Assembly (NCBI GenBank): GCA_038025085.1
Contig: CM076154.1
Location: 18,264,001-18,328,000 of the forward strand
From: Tetragonia tetragonoides
Taxonomy: Eukaryota; Streptophyta; Magnoliopsida; Caryophyllales; Aizoaceae
DNA: 64,000 nt
Direction of reading: 5' to 3'
The notes below the pieces were generated by a model. That model worked only from the letters and a program-made list of their open reading frames with translations, did no database searches and was not told the DNA's origin. A program made the translations under genes and the position numbers. Below, piece by piece: positions 33,124-46,852 of the stretch (position 1 is the first letter of the stretch; each line of letters opens with the position of its first letter).

Positions 33124-35551
33124 TCATGCCTCTGATCTTTCATTAATTACATGGACAACAATCTTCCGGGGACTTGTTGCATTCTCAAAAAAACCTTTTA
33201 GTTCAGCATCATTCCTCTCTCTCATCGTAGTCTCCTCATCAACTCCTATTGTTTTGTTCAAAATAGTCATTTCTTCTAAACAATGATGCCAGCAACTGAT
33301 AGGGAGAGATTTGCAACGACCACATTTTTCTGGTGTCTTCTCGCTTTCCTTGTATTTGAACTAACCATGTACCAAATAAAGATCAAACAAATGCATATGT
33401 TATAGTGAAACCAATAAAGCTCGAGCAAAGGATCGGAGCCGACAAGAAAATGGGCAGTTATTTTACCAAGACAACAATCACTCATTCCAAGGCAAATACT
33501 ACTACTATTTGAAACATTAGTCTTGGAAATGGTGATTATTGCCTTGACAGAAAAATCACTCATCACACACAATGACACAACAGCGCATAAACTATTATAA
33601 TGGACTAACGGAATTAAGCATGTTGAAATCTCAGCAGGATTTCCCATACAAGTACTGATCATCAGCCTACTAGGAAATTGAATAGTACATTGTATGAGTA
33701 ATGACCTTTTTTTCCTTATACCCTTTATTAGCATGCAATTATTTATTTTTAGTTGTTAAAGACGAGATGATTTTGTGCCATAGATGAATTTTGGGTAATA
33801 CCTTTAGCAGCGTTCTGTTTGTGTTCACTGTCGGCTTATCGAACTTATCGAAACATGGTATCGTGTTCTTGATTGATAATGTCTCCGGATGTGGTGAAAG
33901 CCAAAGTAGGGTATCAACGAAATCCACAAGCTTATTACGTCGTATGCACTTGAGGACCAAACGCTTGACATTATGAAGGGCAGGACCAACATTTTGCCTG
34001 AATGTTATTGGAATTATCAACCCCTACAGATGCATAAAAGTTAATGGTCATTGCAAAATTCAAAACAATATTCCCTGCATCCCATGTTTATCTTTATACT
34101 TGCTTCTTCAGCGTCAAAGGTCACAAACTTTGACAATTAATTTGTGAAATAATATAAATCAAGTGTAAAGATTAATACGGGGCAAAGCTTGTACAGTAGG
34201 CCTAAAATAAGCTTTAAATTAAAATATTTAAGAAAAGAGCATGCCATAGACATACCTCGCTTAAGGGACCAAAAAGTTCATGTACTTCAAATTTCTGAAA
34301 ACAATTGAATTTGGTGAGAAAATTAAGGAAATTTTCGGACCAAACAGTTGTTAACGAGTCCCTGTCTAAAATTAAACAACCAGTTGTTGAAGCCAAAGCA
34401 TTCAGATTCAGTTCAAAGGAAGGGAATAAACTTCCAACATAGCGCTGATGGTACCGCAGAACTTGAAGCCTAGGAGCATCAATCATGATCCGCTTCAACT
34501 TCATACAACAAGTGATACGTATAGACATGAGAGAAGTACTTGAAATTGTTATGTGCTCCACATTATTGCATCTGGCCATGTACAGGTTCTCCAATTTCGA
34601 CGTATGAGCAAGGGTCCGGTTAAACCAGTCATCGGTAACTCCAGCATGAATAAGGCTTAGAGTTTCCAACCGCTTACTGATGGTTAGATCATCGATCACT
34701 ACTGTAGGGCAAAGCTGATGATCTTTTGATACAGCTAACCCATGATAAATGAAGTCCTCCAGATTTGGCGCGTCAATCTCCATCCTCTTGAAAACATTGT
34801 CCATAATCTTGACACAAACAAGTCTTTTGAGGCCTGAAGCGTTTAATGAATCGAACTCGCCATCACATTTGAACAACTGTAGATACTCGACTTGATGGCA
34901 GTGGGAAGTGAAACTATCAAGTATTTCCTGGTCTAACTTCACCCTCCACAATGTTAAACGTCTCAACGTAAACCACGTTGTTCTAATGGGCGAATCAAAC
35001 ATGCATATTTTCAATGTCAAGCAAGTTAACTCATGTTTTGCACAATCCAGGATTGACATAGGAAACTTGTACAAGTTTTCAAGAGGTTTTTCATATGGAT
35101 GTACAGAACTATCCATGACTAGCTCAAGCTCCTTGACATGGAATTCATTGACAGCCCAATTGATCCACCGGTTTAGACATCGGTTAACTTTCTTACAGCT
35201 TTGGCCAGGGATGTAAAGATTCAGCCTTTTCAACGACGACCTATAGTCAGTCTCAGATTTATAACGCCTTGTAAGAACTCGATCAACAAAATCGAGAAAT
35301 TCTTCGTTCAAAACAGCAGCAGCAGCAAGATGAGAAGGCATGTTTTTGGTAATATGGGAGAATAATTGTTGGCTTAGATCCAAAGAGAGGATGCTTAGCC
35401 ACCCTTCTTTCCACATCTTTGAAAGCAAGCTTGTTTTCATGGCATCTTTGAGATGGAGGAGGGAGAGGATATGTTGCCTTACATCTTCTGGCAATTCCGA
35501 AATTCGATCACCATCCTTCTTCATCTCAGTTTTTCTTAGTGTCATTGTCAT
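33124..35551 (-). CDS. F-box/LRR/FBD protein, intact, three exons
   Basis: The exons are 34256-35551, 33802-34023 and 33124-33360, all with GT-AG borders and phase 0 junctions, giving 584 residues from ATG 35551 to TGA. The F-box is at about residues 15-52 (DRISELPEDVRQHILSLLHL), LRR-like repeats fill about 120-430, and exon 3 holds an FBD-like C-terminus with CGRCKSLPISCWHHCLEEM. Such proteins are substrate-recruiting subunits of SCF (SKP1-cullin-F-box) ubiquitin ligases; the target is unknown. The pseudogene copies B and C share the same exon structure, so this is the only intact member here. A second Met at residue 3 is an alternative start. Confidence 0.9.
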
Positions 35552-37050
35552 TCTCTATAGGTTTCTTCTACAAAATAATATTCTAGAAGGACAATTTTCA
35601 ATCAAGGGAAAGAGCTATATATCTGCCACATTCTGCCTTACATTCAAAACATGAGAACTTATGTAAAAGTACGTAGTTAGCCTCAAAAAATTCAATCAAT
35701 TTCACCACCATGTTCCAGAATCTTTCTAATAGTAAGATTAATAACACCAGCAATGTCCAATATAATATCATTCAAATATTTACATTACACTACCTGACTA
35801 ACAAGTAACAAGATACTCTTAATTCTTTTTATAAGAGGAACCCCAACCACTACTCTTAGAGTGTGCACTGGATAAACCCCCGGCAAGCAAACAAGATAAA
35901 CTCAGCAAAGAAGCCTAGTGGGATATGAACCCATGACGACCTTTGCCATGAAATCCTACCCCAACATTGCTATCCCTCTCAAGACAACAAGATATCCTCA
36001 CTATGCTTGATTTATGTCATGATAGTAAGTTAGTAACAATAGTTTTTAACAGACAAGTAAAACGTATAGTAAAAGATAAGCTCTATATCTGTCAAAAAAA
36101 AAAAGATAAGCTCTATAGGTATGTTCTTTTCCACTACTCCAATCGGTTAAGTGGAGTTCAATTCAGTGATGTAATCTACTCTTTTCTCACATATTACTAT
36201 TCAGTTCAGTTCAGTTCACTGCAATTCAGTTCACTCCCATGAAAAAGAACACACTGTATATGCTACTTTCCTTGACAATGTTGAGTTTATATGGTACAAT
36301 AAAACAGAATTTCCCATAAAAATTGGAAAAAAAAATGACACCAAACAATTTAAACGCCAAACAGTAGGCCTAGCAAAAACCCTCAATATCTGTGTTCCCC
36401 ATAAACAGCTTCAATCAATCAACCCAGTTGACCATGTCCAAGGAAAAAACATAGTACTGTAATATTAAGTTCAAGCTCAAACCTTTGATTTTTTTTTTTT
36501 TTTTTTTTTGAGAGATCAAACCTTTTAATTCTGATCACCCTTATCGGACTCTAACAAACATGCATCAAAGAAGCCCTCAAATTACTCACAATTTAGATCA
36601 ATAAAAACTATACATAAAATCAACAAATTGGTGAACCACATCTATGGATCAAACGGATAAATTAAACCCAAAATCAACATGAAATCGGCTGAAATTTCGA
36701 ATTTTGGAGCTAAATTAGAAACACTCACTAAACCCTAGCTAACACAATCACAAGAAACCATATAACTGAAGAACACAAAAATTGAAATTTTATGAGAAGA
36801 TCCATTACCTCTGAAAAGAGATTGAATGCTTCAGCCTTCAAGACTACAATCTTGTTCCTTTTTGTCACCTTCTACCATGTCAATGCCACCGTAATGTTTA
36901 ATCACTCTCCTTATATGTGTGGAGTACATGTATATGCCTGTGCCGCCAAAAACTGAAATAAAGTTCTGGTTTAATAATTTATACATTTCTCATATAAAAG
37001 AAAAATAATAGGAGTAATAATTTATTCATTTTTGAAATGAGAGTTTTGTC
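35552..37050. other. Gene-poor region upstream of the F-box gene
   Basis: AT-rich DNA with poly(T)/poly(A) stretches (for example 36488-36510) and repeated TTCAGTTCAGTTC near 36200. It should contain the promoter of the F-box gene, but no specific element stands out. No coding frame with a known domain was seen. Confidence 0.5.
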
Positions 37051-37550
37051 AGTAACTAGGGTAATCGGCGGATCAGGTCGGGTTTGAGTCAAGTTATTCC
37101 GGGTTCGGTTACACAAGTGCTCGGGTTGGGTTTGATCGACTTGGATTAAAATCAGGTTTATGATAATGTCGGGTTATGAGTCAGCTCGAATCGGTTTAGT
37201 TCAGATTACGGTTAAACCGGGTCCGGATTAGTTTGATTTTCGGAATATATAAGGTCAGGTCTAGTTCATATTCTAGAGCCTATAAAATTCAAAATAAAAT
37301 GTAAATTTTTCAAATTTATGTGAAATAAAATTGTCATAAATATATTCAGTTAATATTTTACAATCATTTTGGATATTTTGTCATTATGTGCGGATTGGAT
37401 ATATTAAGTTTTTGGTAGATTTGCTTCGGGTTCATTTCGAATTTGAATAATTTTAGATTCGGGTGTTTTCAAGTTTAGGTCAATTCAAATAATTAGTGTA
37501 CTCGTTTATCGGGTTGACTTGCATCGGGTCCAATCTGATGCGGATAATAA
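37051..37550. repeat. Degenerate GGGTCGGGTT-rich sequence
   Basis: Many imperfect copies of CGGGT, CGGGTTCGG and similar words are scattered over about 500 bases. The composition recalls the insert at 42530-42865. No termini or target duplication were identified. Confidence 0.5.
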
Positions 37551-38263
37551 TAATAAAAAAATATGTAATCTGGTGGTACGATTTCAATCTATTATCTCGA
37601 ATTAAATTTAGTTGTACCACTTTCAATACTTTTAGGAAAATTTAATGAAAACAAATTTTTAATAATTTCTTTTTTCTACCACTCACCTTACAAACAAAAA
37701 TTTTAACCAAAACCACCTTTGCTTTTTATTCCCACAATCAAATTGGGCTCAGGTGAGGTACACAAGATTAAATTAGAGGCCGAATTCGGGCTAACAAGAG
37801 AGAGGAGAAATCAGCATTTAAGTAGATTAGGTGGACCTCATGTGAGGAAAAATTAGTTACCCTAGTTCATTTTCCACAGAATAGGCCACAAAAGAAGTAA
37901 AAGTTGATAGGATTAAAAAAAACAAAGGTTTTTTCGTTTATTATTATAAGAGGTAGCCAGATAATAATCATAATAATGTAAATAATAATAATTTTAATAA
38001 TACTAATAGCAATAATACTTTGATAAAGCACAATAAGGGGTTTCACTTTTTAATCACCGTCTGAGGCAACGGGGCAACTTTTTTTTAATTTAAAAATGAG
38101 CATTTTTTCATCGGCAAAAAATAAAAGTTCAATCATAAGTAAATCAAGCCACAGGGACAAAACAATAAAATTTCGAAAACAAGTATGATTGCTACTTGCG
38201 TTTCTCTCTCTAAGAGCGTAGGTAAAGTAGGGATAACTAATGTGCGACGTAGTGGATCGGAAA
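37551..38263. other. Gene-free AT-rich stretch, possibly including a LINE 5' UTR
   Basis: No domain-bearing frame. AAT-rich repeats near 37960-38030. The last about 200 bases before 38264 may belong to the LINE 5' UTR. Confidence 0.4.
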
Positions 38264-41200
38264 ATGTCTCGGAAAAATAAAAAGAAAAAGGTAGCAATGA
38301 AGTTGAACGGCTCGGCAACGGTGACGAGCAACCCCGGACTAGGACTACCACTTCGGATTTAGGGGGTGTTGTGTTTGTGGAAGGAATTATTTTAGGGAGT
38401 GGTTTTAATGGGTGAGCGCTGGAAGACGAGCACGACTCTCATGTGGGCTCTTAGGGTTCCGGCCACCGGAGACAACCGGGTCGACGACTCGCGTTTTCTG
38501 ATAGCTCTACTCAACCAACTCCAGCTCCGACTCTCAATCAAGGTAATCGCTCATCTGTTAATGGCTTATACCTCAAATTTGTCCCACCCCTTTCCTGTAA
38601 TGGTGAGATGGTTGTGAAATTGGATGAATTTGAGTTAAAGAGTCAGGCTAAACGGTGGAATGCTGCCTTAATTTGTTATGCATTGGGGGATACTCCTTTC
38701 TTCAAGGAGATGGACACTTTTGTTGATGGGGTTTAGAATTCTGTGCATAAACCTAGAATTTTTCTTCACAAAGTTGGGTACTATATCATGCAATTTCAAT
38801 CGGTTTAGGATGAGGATCTTATTTATTAGGGAGGTCCTTATTTTCTTAGAAACAAACCTTTGGTGCTGAAGCAATAATGGGAAACTTTTTTTTTTTTTTT
38901 TTTATGCTTTGCTGAGAATTGATCCCTTATGGGTTAAATTACCTTTGCTCCATTTAGATTGTTTGTCTGCTGACAATCTGAGTAGAATTAGTAGTTGTTT
39001 GGGAACCATGTTCGTACTGATAAGATGTCGGCTATGCAAGAACGTATTGCTTATGCTTGCATTCCTATTGAGATCGATGCATCTAAGCCACTACTTGACA
39101 AAGTTTCTGTGGAGAGACCAGATGGTTCCAGCTTTGAACAAGTGGTGGACTATGATTGGAGGCCAAGATTCTGTACAAACTGTATCAAGTTTGGTCATGA
39201 CCTTGCAAACTGTAAGCGTACTTTGCAACAGGTCCAATGGAAGTAGAACAATGGCAGCAAGAGAAGACACAAGAAAAGGAAGGAATGGGTGGCCAGGACT
39301 GATACAAATGAGACAATGGCCCAGCTTGACCAGTCAATACCTGCTGAAACTGCCATGACATCTGATCAAGTTCAAACTCTGGACAAGGGAAAGACAATTG
39401 TCTTCTACCAAGGGAGTTTGATCCTCATCTTAGGTTACTGAAGAAATTAAAGAGGGTAATTCTGTACTTGAAACCAATCCTTTTGCTCCATTGGAAAGTA
39501 TACAAGAAAGGAGAGGGGTAGGGTAGAGCCCTGTGAGGGTGATGCAGCAAGCCACTACCATCCCTCATGATTGTTGCAACTTGGAATATTAGAGGGCTTA
39601 ATAAGCCCTATAAGCAAAAGGAAGTAAAATCCTTTTTTCTTAAGAATAAGATTACCCTCTTTGGTTGCTTGGAAATTCATGTCAAAGAGAGGAAAGTTCA
39701 GAAAATTAAAAAGTTTTTTTTGCAAACTGGGAAATGTTCTGCAACTATGGACGAGCTGCCAATGGTAGAGTGTGATCGGCTGTGCTGGAACCCACATGTT
39801 ATGGATCTTCAGGTACTTGTATCTCATGAACAAATTGTTCATTGCTTTGTGAATGATAAGCAATCTGAATTTAAAAGTTTTTGTGACTTTTGTATATGTT
39901 TATAATACTATCAGTAGTAGAGAAGCTCTTTGGAAGGAACTTGGAGGCATAAGTAGTCGTATTAGTACACCCTTGGCTTATTCTTGGAGGTTTTTATACG
40001 TTATTAGGTCCCAAGAATAGAATTAATGGCAATACTATAACTGTTGCCGAAACTCGTGATTTTGAATCTTTTTTGGATAACCATGGGTTTTTCATGTCAA
40101 AATTAAAGAAGAGGATGTCAATTCTCTTGGAACAATAAACATGATGCTTATGAGAGAATTTGCGGCAAGATTGATTGGGTAGTGGGAAATGTGTTTTGGA
40201 TGCAAAGTTATGGAGAAAGTGAGGTGGATTTCTTTGATCCTCTCTGCTCTGGTTACTCACCTATTGTATTCAGCACTGCTACTTCTTAGCATATTGGAAA
40301 AAGACCCTTTAGGCTCTTATTACCATTATTACTGAATGATAATGGAAGGATGCTTGATGTTGTATCTAGAGTTTGACAGGTTGAGATTCATGGCTTTTAG
40401 ATGATTAAGACATGGGGACATCTTAAGCTCCTAATGAAGGAAATTATAGTTCTTAATGAAGAGTACTCTTCTGGGGATAGGAAGGTTCATGATTTTCAGC
40501 AGGCTACGAAGACTGACCAAGCAGCACTGAGAAGTGACTTATTTAGTAGTACTCTTATTGATCAAGAATGAGAGATATTAAAGTAGTTGGAAAAATGGTC
40601 TGGATTACAAGAGATAATTTCTAAACAAAAAGCAAGAGTTACATGGCTCAATGCAGGGGATTCAAATACTAAAAATTTTCATGCTTGCTTAAAATAGAGA
40701 AAAACTCACAATTGTGTGAGTACAATTACATCTGATCAAGGGCAAAAACTCACTGAACCTCAAGCTATTCACGATGAATTTATTCAACTCTTCAGAAGTC
40801 TTATGGGAACTATTGCATCTGAATTACCTACTCTGAATATTGATATCACGAGGAACGGTCCTTGCCTTGACCTATCTCAGCAAGCTCAACTGGTGACTGA
40901 CATCTCAGATGAAGAAATTGATGTTGCTCTTAAGACTCTACCACAATACAAAGCCCCTGGGGTTGATGGTTTTCCTGTTGAATTCTTTAAGAAATTCTGG
41001 GTGAATATTGGTTTTGAAGTAAAAGCTGCAGTATATCAGTTCTATGACTCAGGTAAGCTTCTCAAGGCTATTAACTGTAAATATTTACTTTGGTACCTAC
41101 GGTAGCTAATCCTACTTTTGTCAAAGAGTTTAGACCCATTGCTTGTTGCACAACCTTATACAAGTTGATCTCTAAAATCTTGACTAGTAGAGTGAAACTG

Positions 41201-43240
41201 GTGCTTGACTCTCTTGTACATGAATCTCAATCTGCATTTATTGGGGGAAGACATATAATTGATAATATTATTCTGAGTCTTGAGTTGATAAAAGGGTACA
41301 CTAGGAAAGGTCTGTCACCGAGATGAATGTTGAAGGTTGACCTTAAGAAGGCCTGTGATTCACTGGACTGGAGTTTTCTAAACATGGTTCTCCTCGAGTC
41401 TGGGCTTCCAATCAAGTTTAGGGGGTAGATTTTTCAATGTATCTCTACTGTCAACTATATGCTTCTTATCAATGGTTATCTCACTCCTAGTTTTGAAGCA
41501 AAAAAAAGGTTAAGGCAGGGTGATCATCTCTCGCCTTATCTATTTGTGCTAGCTATGGAGTATTTGAACAGGAACTTGAAACAATTGGCAGGAATTCACC
41601 ATCCTCGATGCGATAAGTTAGAGATTTACAATGTTTGTTTTACTCATGTTCTGTAGGGGTCACATTTTCTTTGTAAATTGCTTTATAAAGCTTTTGATGA
41701 GTTCTCTCAGCAAGTCTCTGGCCTTAAGGCAAATCTTGAAAAAAACTCACTATATGCAGTATGGATTAGTAATGATGTGAGGTAACAGATTGTAGATTTC
41801 TTGGGGTTTTCTATTGGTGAACTGTCATTCAAGAATCTAGGAGTCCCTTTAGCTTCAAAGTAACTCTCTATTGTGCATTTTAAACCTCTCATACAAATGA
41901 TCATTGCTAGGATTCAGAGCTGGACAACAAGATTTTTACCTTATGGTGGAAGTGTGGAGTTTCTAAAAAGTGTATTGTTTGGCATGCAAACATACTGGTC
42001 ACAGTTCTTTGTGTTAGGTAAAAAAAGTCATCAAGGCTATTGAGGCAGCTTGTAGAGTATTGCTATGGACTGGCAGCAAGTTCTCTTCCTCTAAAAGACC
42101 CCTAGTTGCCTGGGAACAGTTTTGCTCAGCAAGGGGCTGCAGGTGGCCTAAATGTGATCAATTTTGAGAATTGGAATAAAACTGCAATATTGAAGCAATT
42201 CTAGGCAATCACTTGCAAAAAGGATAAGCTTTGGATTAGATGGATACACACTTATTACTTGAAGAAAACTGACCTGATTCAGCTTGCATACCCAAGCAAG
42301 CTAGCTGGATTGTGAGGAAAATTCTGAATGCAAACCAAAAGCATTTGACAACTTGTATTGTTGGGGGCAAATTTCTCATCAACAAAACATATAAGTGTTT
42401 AACACTTCAGAAACCAAAAGTTTCTTGGAGGAAATCCCTACTACTCCTGGGATACTTCCCAAATATCAATTTACTCTATGATTGGTGATGCTGGAGAGGC
42501 TTCCTACTGTTGATAGGCTTAGCAGATGGGGTGTGCATAGACTTGGTAAATGGGTCGGTCGAGTTGGGTTCGGGTCGGGTCACTTTGGGTTCAGGTTATC
42601 AGCAGGTTGGGTCATCATTATCGTATCGGGTCACTATCAGGCCGGTCATTTCGAGTATTTAGCTGGTCAGTTTCGGGTCGGGTTTTCGGGTCAGAAAACT
42701 CTTGTTTCACAAACTCGGGTCTCGGGTCGGGTCATTTCGTGTTCGGGCGTTAGTAGGTTGGGTCACTAGCAGGTCAAACCTTTTCAAGTCGGGTTTCGGT
42801 CGGGTCTTAAGCAAGTCGGGTTCGGGTCGGTTTTCGGGTCAGGTTAGATTTTTCTAGCTCTAAGGCAGGTTGATTTACAATGTTCTCTTTGCAAAACGAC
42901 AGTTGTAAAAACTTTGGAGCATTTGTTCTTTGAATGCAGATACTCTGCAGAACTGTGGTGCAAACTACTCAACTGGTTTGGTGAAGCTAGAGTCCTTTGG
43001 CCTGGTCTGCCGAGAAGGCTTGGGCCATTAAGAGACTAAGAGGTAATAGGCCAAGAACCTGTGTATGTCGGGTTATCTTTTTGCTGCAATAATATATTAC
43101 TTGTGACGTGAGAGAAACAACAGGAGATTAAATGATAAATATCTGCACAGACGCATTGTTCAGGAGTTGTATTGTAGAGGTCAGAAAGAAGCGAAATGTT
43201 GTACAGTCCTTAAAGGACTAAATAGTTCCCCTGTGTAATG
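38264..43240 (+). mobile_element. Degraded L1-type LINE with ORF1 and ORF2
   Basis: ORF1 begins at ATG 38264 (MSRKNKKKKVAMKLNGSATV). It contains a DUF4283-like region (about 38650-38960) and a CCHC-type knuckle (CTNCIKFGHDLANCKR, about 39176-39223). ORF2 starts at ATG 39567 (MIVATWNIRGLNKPYKQKEV) with an endonuclease domain, then the reverse transcriptase at about 40700-42300 (AFIGGRHIIDNIIL, LRQGDHLSPYLF) and the C-terminal Cys-rich region at about 42870-42960. The RT FADD motif is mutated or lost near 41640, and there are many stops. An insert lies at about 42530-42865. Poly(A) and target duplications were not found. Confidence 0.85.
42532..42865. mobile_element. GGGTC-rich insert (MITE-like) inside the LINE
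   Basis: The LINE frame RWGV breaks at about 42534 and resumes as QVDLQCSLC at about 42866, so the piece between is an insertion. It starts near TAGACTTGG, ends near TAGCTCTA, and is full of CGGGTCGGGT words. Short terminal similarity (TAGA) suggests a hAT-like MITE, but the target duplication is not clear. Confidence 0.5.
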
Positions 43241-44770
43241 AGCAGTAGTATTAGCTTTCTCTTTTAGAGTTTGTTAATCCTGCCCCTTTGGTTATATAAT
43301 TTTGAGTGGGTTAAGCGAGTCAACGTTGCCTAATGTACTTATTAGTTTATATTTGGCAAATCTAGTTGTAGTTGTCAAATGTAAATTAAGGAAACAAATT
43401 AGTCTAAAATTGCTAAAAATTGCTAATAAACTAGTTGTAGATGTAGCTGCAGGTGAAAGCTTGCAGGGATAGCTTTCACAAAATTAGATGTAGCTGTAAC
43501 TGCAAATTGATAATCTAATGGCAAATTGTTTGGTAGCAAAGAGTAAAAAATACTAACTGCAAGTTTCAAGCTGTAACTTTTATTGAAAAGCAAGTTGTTC
43601 GTGCCAAACATAGCCTTAATTTTTACAGTTGGTAGTGAAAATCCTTAATTTCTTGCCAAAAAAAATTCTAAATCATTGGTCGAAAAGTGGACTAAGTTGT
43701 TGATTTAATAGTTGAAAGTTGAAACCCATAAGAGGTAATTATTTGAAAAAAATATTATAAGATGGTTATTGCAAAAATCTATGTAATTAGATTAAAATGC
43801 AGTTTTTTAACTAGAGCTTGACACATCATCCACCAAATCATCCGCCATTAAGTGGCCAAATAAAACGGTTTTAATGATTCATAGGTCTCCATAAGTTTCT
43901 GACATTAAGATTTAAGAATGATCTTAAATGCAGAAAAAGAAAAAAAAGAATAAGGAATGCTAAGAAGCAAGAATAATGTGTAATCGCAGAGAATAAGAAA
44001 AAAAGAAAAAGAAAGTATTAACAGTTCAAGACTATTAACTGGCGCTCTTAGCGTAGCAGGCCCATAATGAACCTTAAATGACTTTTAAATGCAAACAAAC
44101 TAAACAGAGATAAACCGATAAATAATATCAGTATAGCTATGGGCGTATAACGATATGTTTATCAAAAAAAAATTCCAGTATCAAATTCCTAAAACAAATG
44201 TTGCATTTCCCACTTCCCCTTCTCCAAACTAATTTCTCATAAAAAAAAGTTTGGTTGACGAAGATGCACATGTGCAAAGTGGTAAAATGGTTTCTGAATG
44301 CTAATACCACATACTTACACAACTCACTCAAGCTCAAACGCCACAATGGTTTCTGAATTCGGCGCTTCTAAGTTCTGCTTCGGAATCAACTTCGGTCATC
44401 CTCACGATAATACTCGACGAAAGGCGATGTTTATAATTGTTGCAATGGTACGGCAAAAGCCATCATTTAGTCTCAAATTATGATCAAATTGTGAGTTGAA
44501 TGTCTCAGTTTGTAATTTCAGTTACAACTCTAATTAGTGAAAGTTAAACTCCCACTGTTTATTATTCAAATCTAATTTTATGATGATTGAACAAAGAGAA
44601 GATACCAATATATAAAGTTTAATACCAAATCAAATTAATGGGCTAATATTTTCTACCGTTGGGTGCCTCCTACTTCCTTTAAATTAGGAAGATGTTGATT
44701 TAAGTTTGGTTTTTCTCTTTTGGGCTATGAGATTCACTTAATTGAATAGAATTTGAAAGGTAAAGGTTTA
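43241..44770. other. Gene-free stretch
   Basis: AT-rich DNA with no domain-bearing open frame or clear repeat. A few words such as TTTGGCAAA recur near 43350 and 43500, which could be an old MITE. Confidence 0.4.
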
Positions 44771-44779
44771 TCTAACTCA

Positions 44780-45252
44780 AACATTGACATGAACTCATCA
44801 ATGGAGCTTCCCCTTGAAAATTACGACCCTAAACCGGATTCTCTCTATCTGATGCGGGAGCAACAAGCTTAAACAATGATAAACATCATACTCACCATTA
44901 CATAGATCTTAGAAATGATGTTGGTTCCTCTACAACGCTCTTAAAGAACAACAATGGTGTTTTCCAAGGGGAATTGAAAGAACATTCAATCTTAGTTCTA
45001 TTATGTTCGTTTATGGAACATGTTTTAAAATGGGTTACAATTACATTGCCTGCTACATTGAAGATACTTTGGAATACACGCGCAAGATGGGGATTAAAGC
45101 TCTTGTTATATGATCACGTTTATTATGGAGAACCTCGTAATCTTGGCATTTCTGATTGTTGTTCGTATTTTGGCCATAACTCACTCATACGAAATCTAAA
45201 CATGATGATTCAAATATCTGTTGAAAGATATGATCCATATCTACGACATTGA
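44780..45252 (+). pseudogene. Possible gene relic, function unknown
   Basis: Two short frames look coding-like. One begins MNSSMELPLENYDPKPDSL at 44791. The other covers about 44985-45110 in a different frame and reads MFVYGTCFKMGYNYIACYIE. Stops separate them. I do not recognise the family, and the call rests only on composition. Confidence 0.25.
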
Positions 45253-45359
45253 TGCTTTGAGTTTTCTCTAATTCAAAGCGCAACCTGGTCAAAAATGAGT
45301 TACAAGTTACGGAACATATTCCTTATGCGCGCCATGGCAACGACTTTAGTTTAGTTATT

Positions 45360-45886
45360 GTGTCCTAGTTTGCTTTTACTTGTTTAAACGTGATTTATTA
45401 TTTAGAAAAGATATAATCTGAATATAATTAGCATTAGGGGTCCATTAGGGAATTAGGAAAGTTCTTTATTTGTTATCTTTTAATTTAGGAAAGTTGTTAG
45501 TTCATTAGTTTGCTAATTGTAATAGGTTTCCTAATAGCTTTAGATTTCTTTATCTATAAATAGGGGAGAGCTTTGCTATTGTAAACTCGTGCATTGATGA
45601 TTAATGATTAATACATGAGTATTTACCCCCTCAAATTGAGTGATTCAGTTTGAAATCCTTGTGTGTGATACGCAAGTATTGTTCTTGAGTGATTCTTGAA
45701 CGAAAACCTCAACCCCTTGAGTGATTCGAGAGGTATATCCCTTTTATTGTTTTTATTTAGAAAAATACAGAAAATCCCTAAATAAATCACATCAACCCAA
45801 CCCCTTGAGTGATTCCAGATGTATATCTCTTTTATTGTTTTTATTTATCAAAATACAGAAAATCCCTAAATAAATCACATCACTAT
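45360..45886 (+). mobile_element. Probable solo LTR
   Basis: The stretch begins with TGTCC or TGTGTCC, has a TATA-like CTATAAATAGGGG at 45553, and ends ...AAATCACATCA. This is the composition of a plant retrotransposon LTR without an adjacent internal region. Near its end an 84-base segment containing CCCCTTGAGTGATTC is duplicated in tandem (about 45712-45795 and 45802-45885). No 5-bp duplication could be confirmed. Confidence 0.5.
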
Positions 45887-46849
45887 CAAACATATTATAT
45901 GTATATTTACAAATTAAACTAAGATAATTGTTCTTTTGTGTCATCCAAGGCTGCGTGCTTGAGAGGGAGAGAGGAGTTAAAGGTCAAGTTGTATTATTAA
46001 TACAAAGTAAAAGGATACCTTATCACATTTTCTTATTATTGAAATGTTAATATTCTTACTTATGTTTCTAGAAATGTAATGATCCATTTAGATTTTTATG
46101 TGATAAATTTCATAAACAATTAACTCCATATGTCATAACGAGAGTGACAATGTATCTAACAACACATTCTACGGAAAAACCCCATAAATAATAGTTTTGG
46201 TTGAATTATTTTAAACCGCCACTATATATGTATTAAAATGCACTAAAACATTAATTAGCTGAACTTATCAATAAAAAATATTAAGGTAAGCACATGAAAG
46301 GAAAAATATAGAAAATTGGAATAATTAGAAAGTTTATAAAATGATTAACCAAGCATAAATTTACTCCATTGCATAGAGACACACATACACTAGATAGAGT
46401 TGCTAAAGTATGAAAGTCATATACTCAACAATTACTATTGAACCAAAGATTTTTATGAATTTATCCTTGCATCATATTACTAATATTAAATATAATAAAT
46501 AATGATTTTAAGGGTAGTAAGAAAATTCAAAACCAACTATTCGACAAAGGAAAACAAAAAAAAAAAGAAAAGAAAAAAAAGGGTTTCAAAATGAAGGGTT
46601 CTAGATCTTAAAAAATAAGAAATAAAAACTAAAAAAAAAAAAAAAAACAATCTCAAACGAGCCTAAACAACTCATTTTTTTGAATATAGATGTCGTTAAC
46701 AAAGAATAAACAATAATCACGGAAGCAATAAACCCAATGGAGAAAAATAGACAGAAACCATATTGTCATATGCTGCCTGAAAACATCCTTTGATGAGTGA
46801 CAAAACAAAAACTAACATAGCTACCTAGATAAACATAAAACAGACAACA
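45887..46849. other. Gene-free AT-rich stretch
   Basis: Only low-complexity A-rich DNA (46555-46650) and short chance frames are visible. Confidence 0.5.
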
Positions 46850-46852
46850 TTA

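Noticed and set aside
42482..42769. Gly/Arg/Val-rich frame of 95 codons
   Set aside because: It is the translation of GGGTCGGGT repeats in an insert within a dead LINE.
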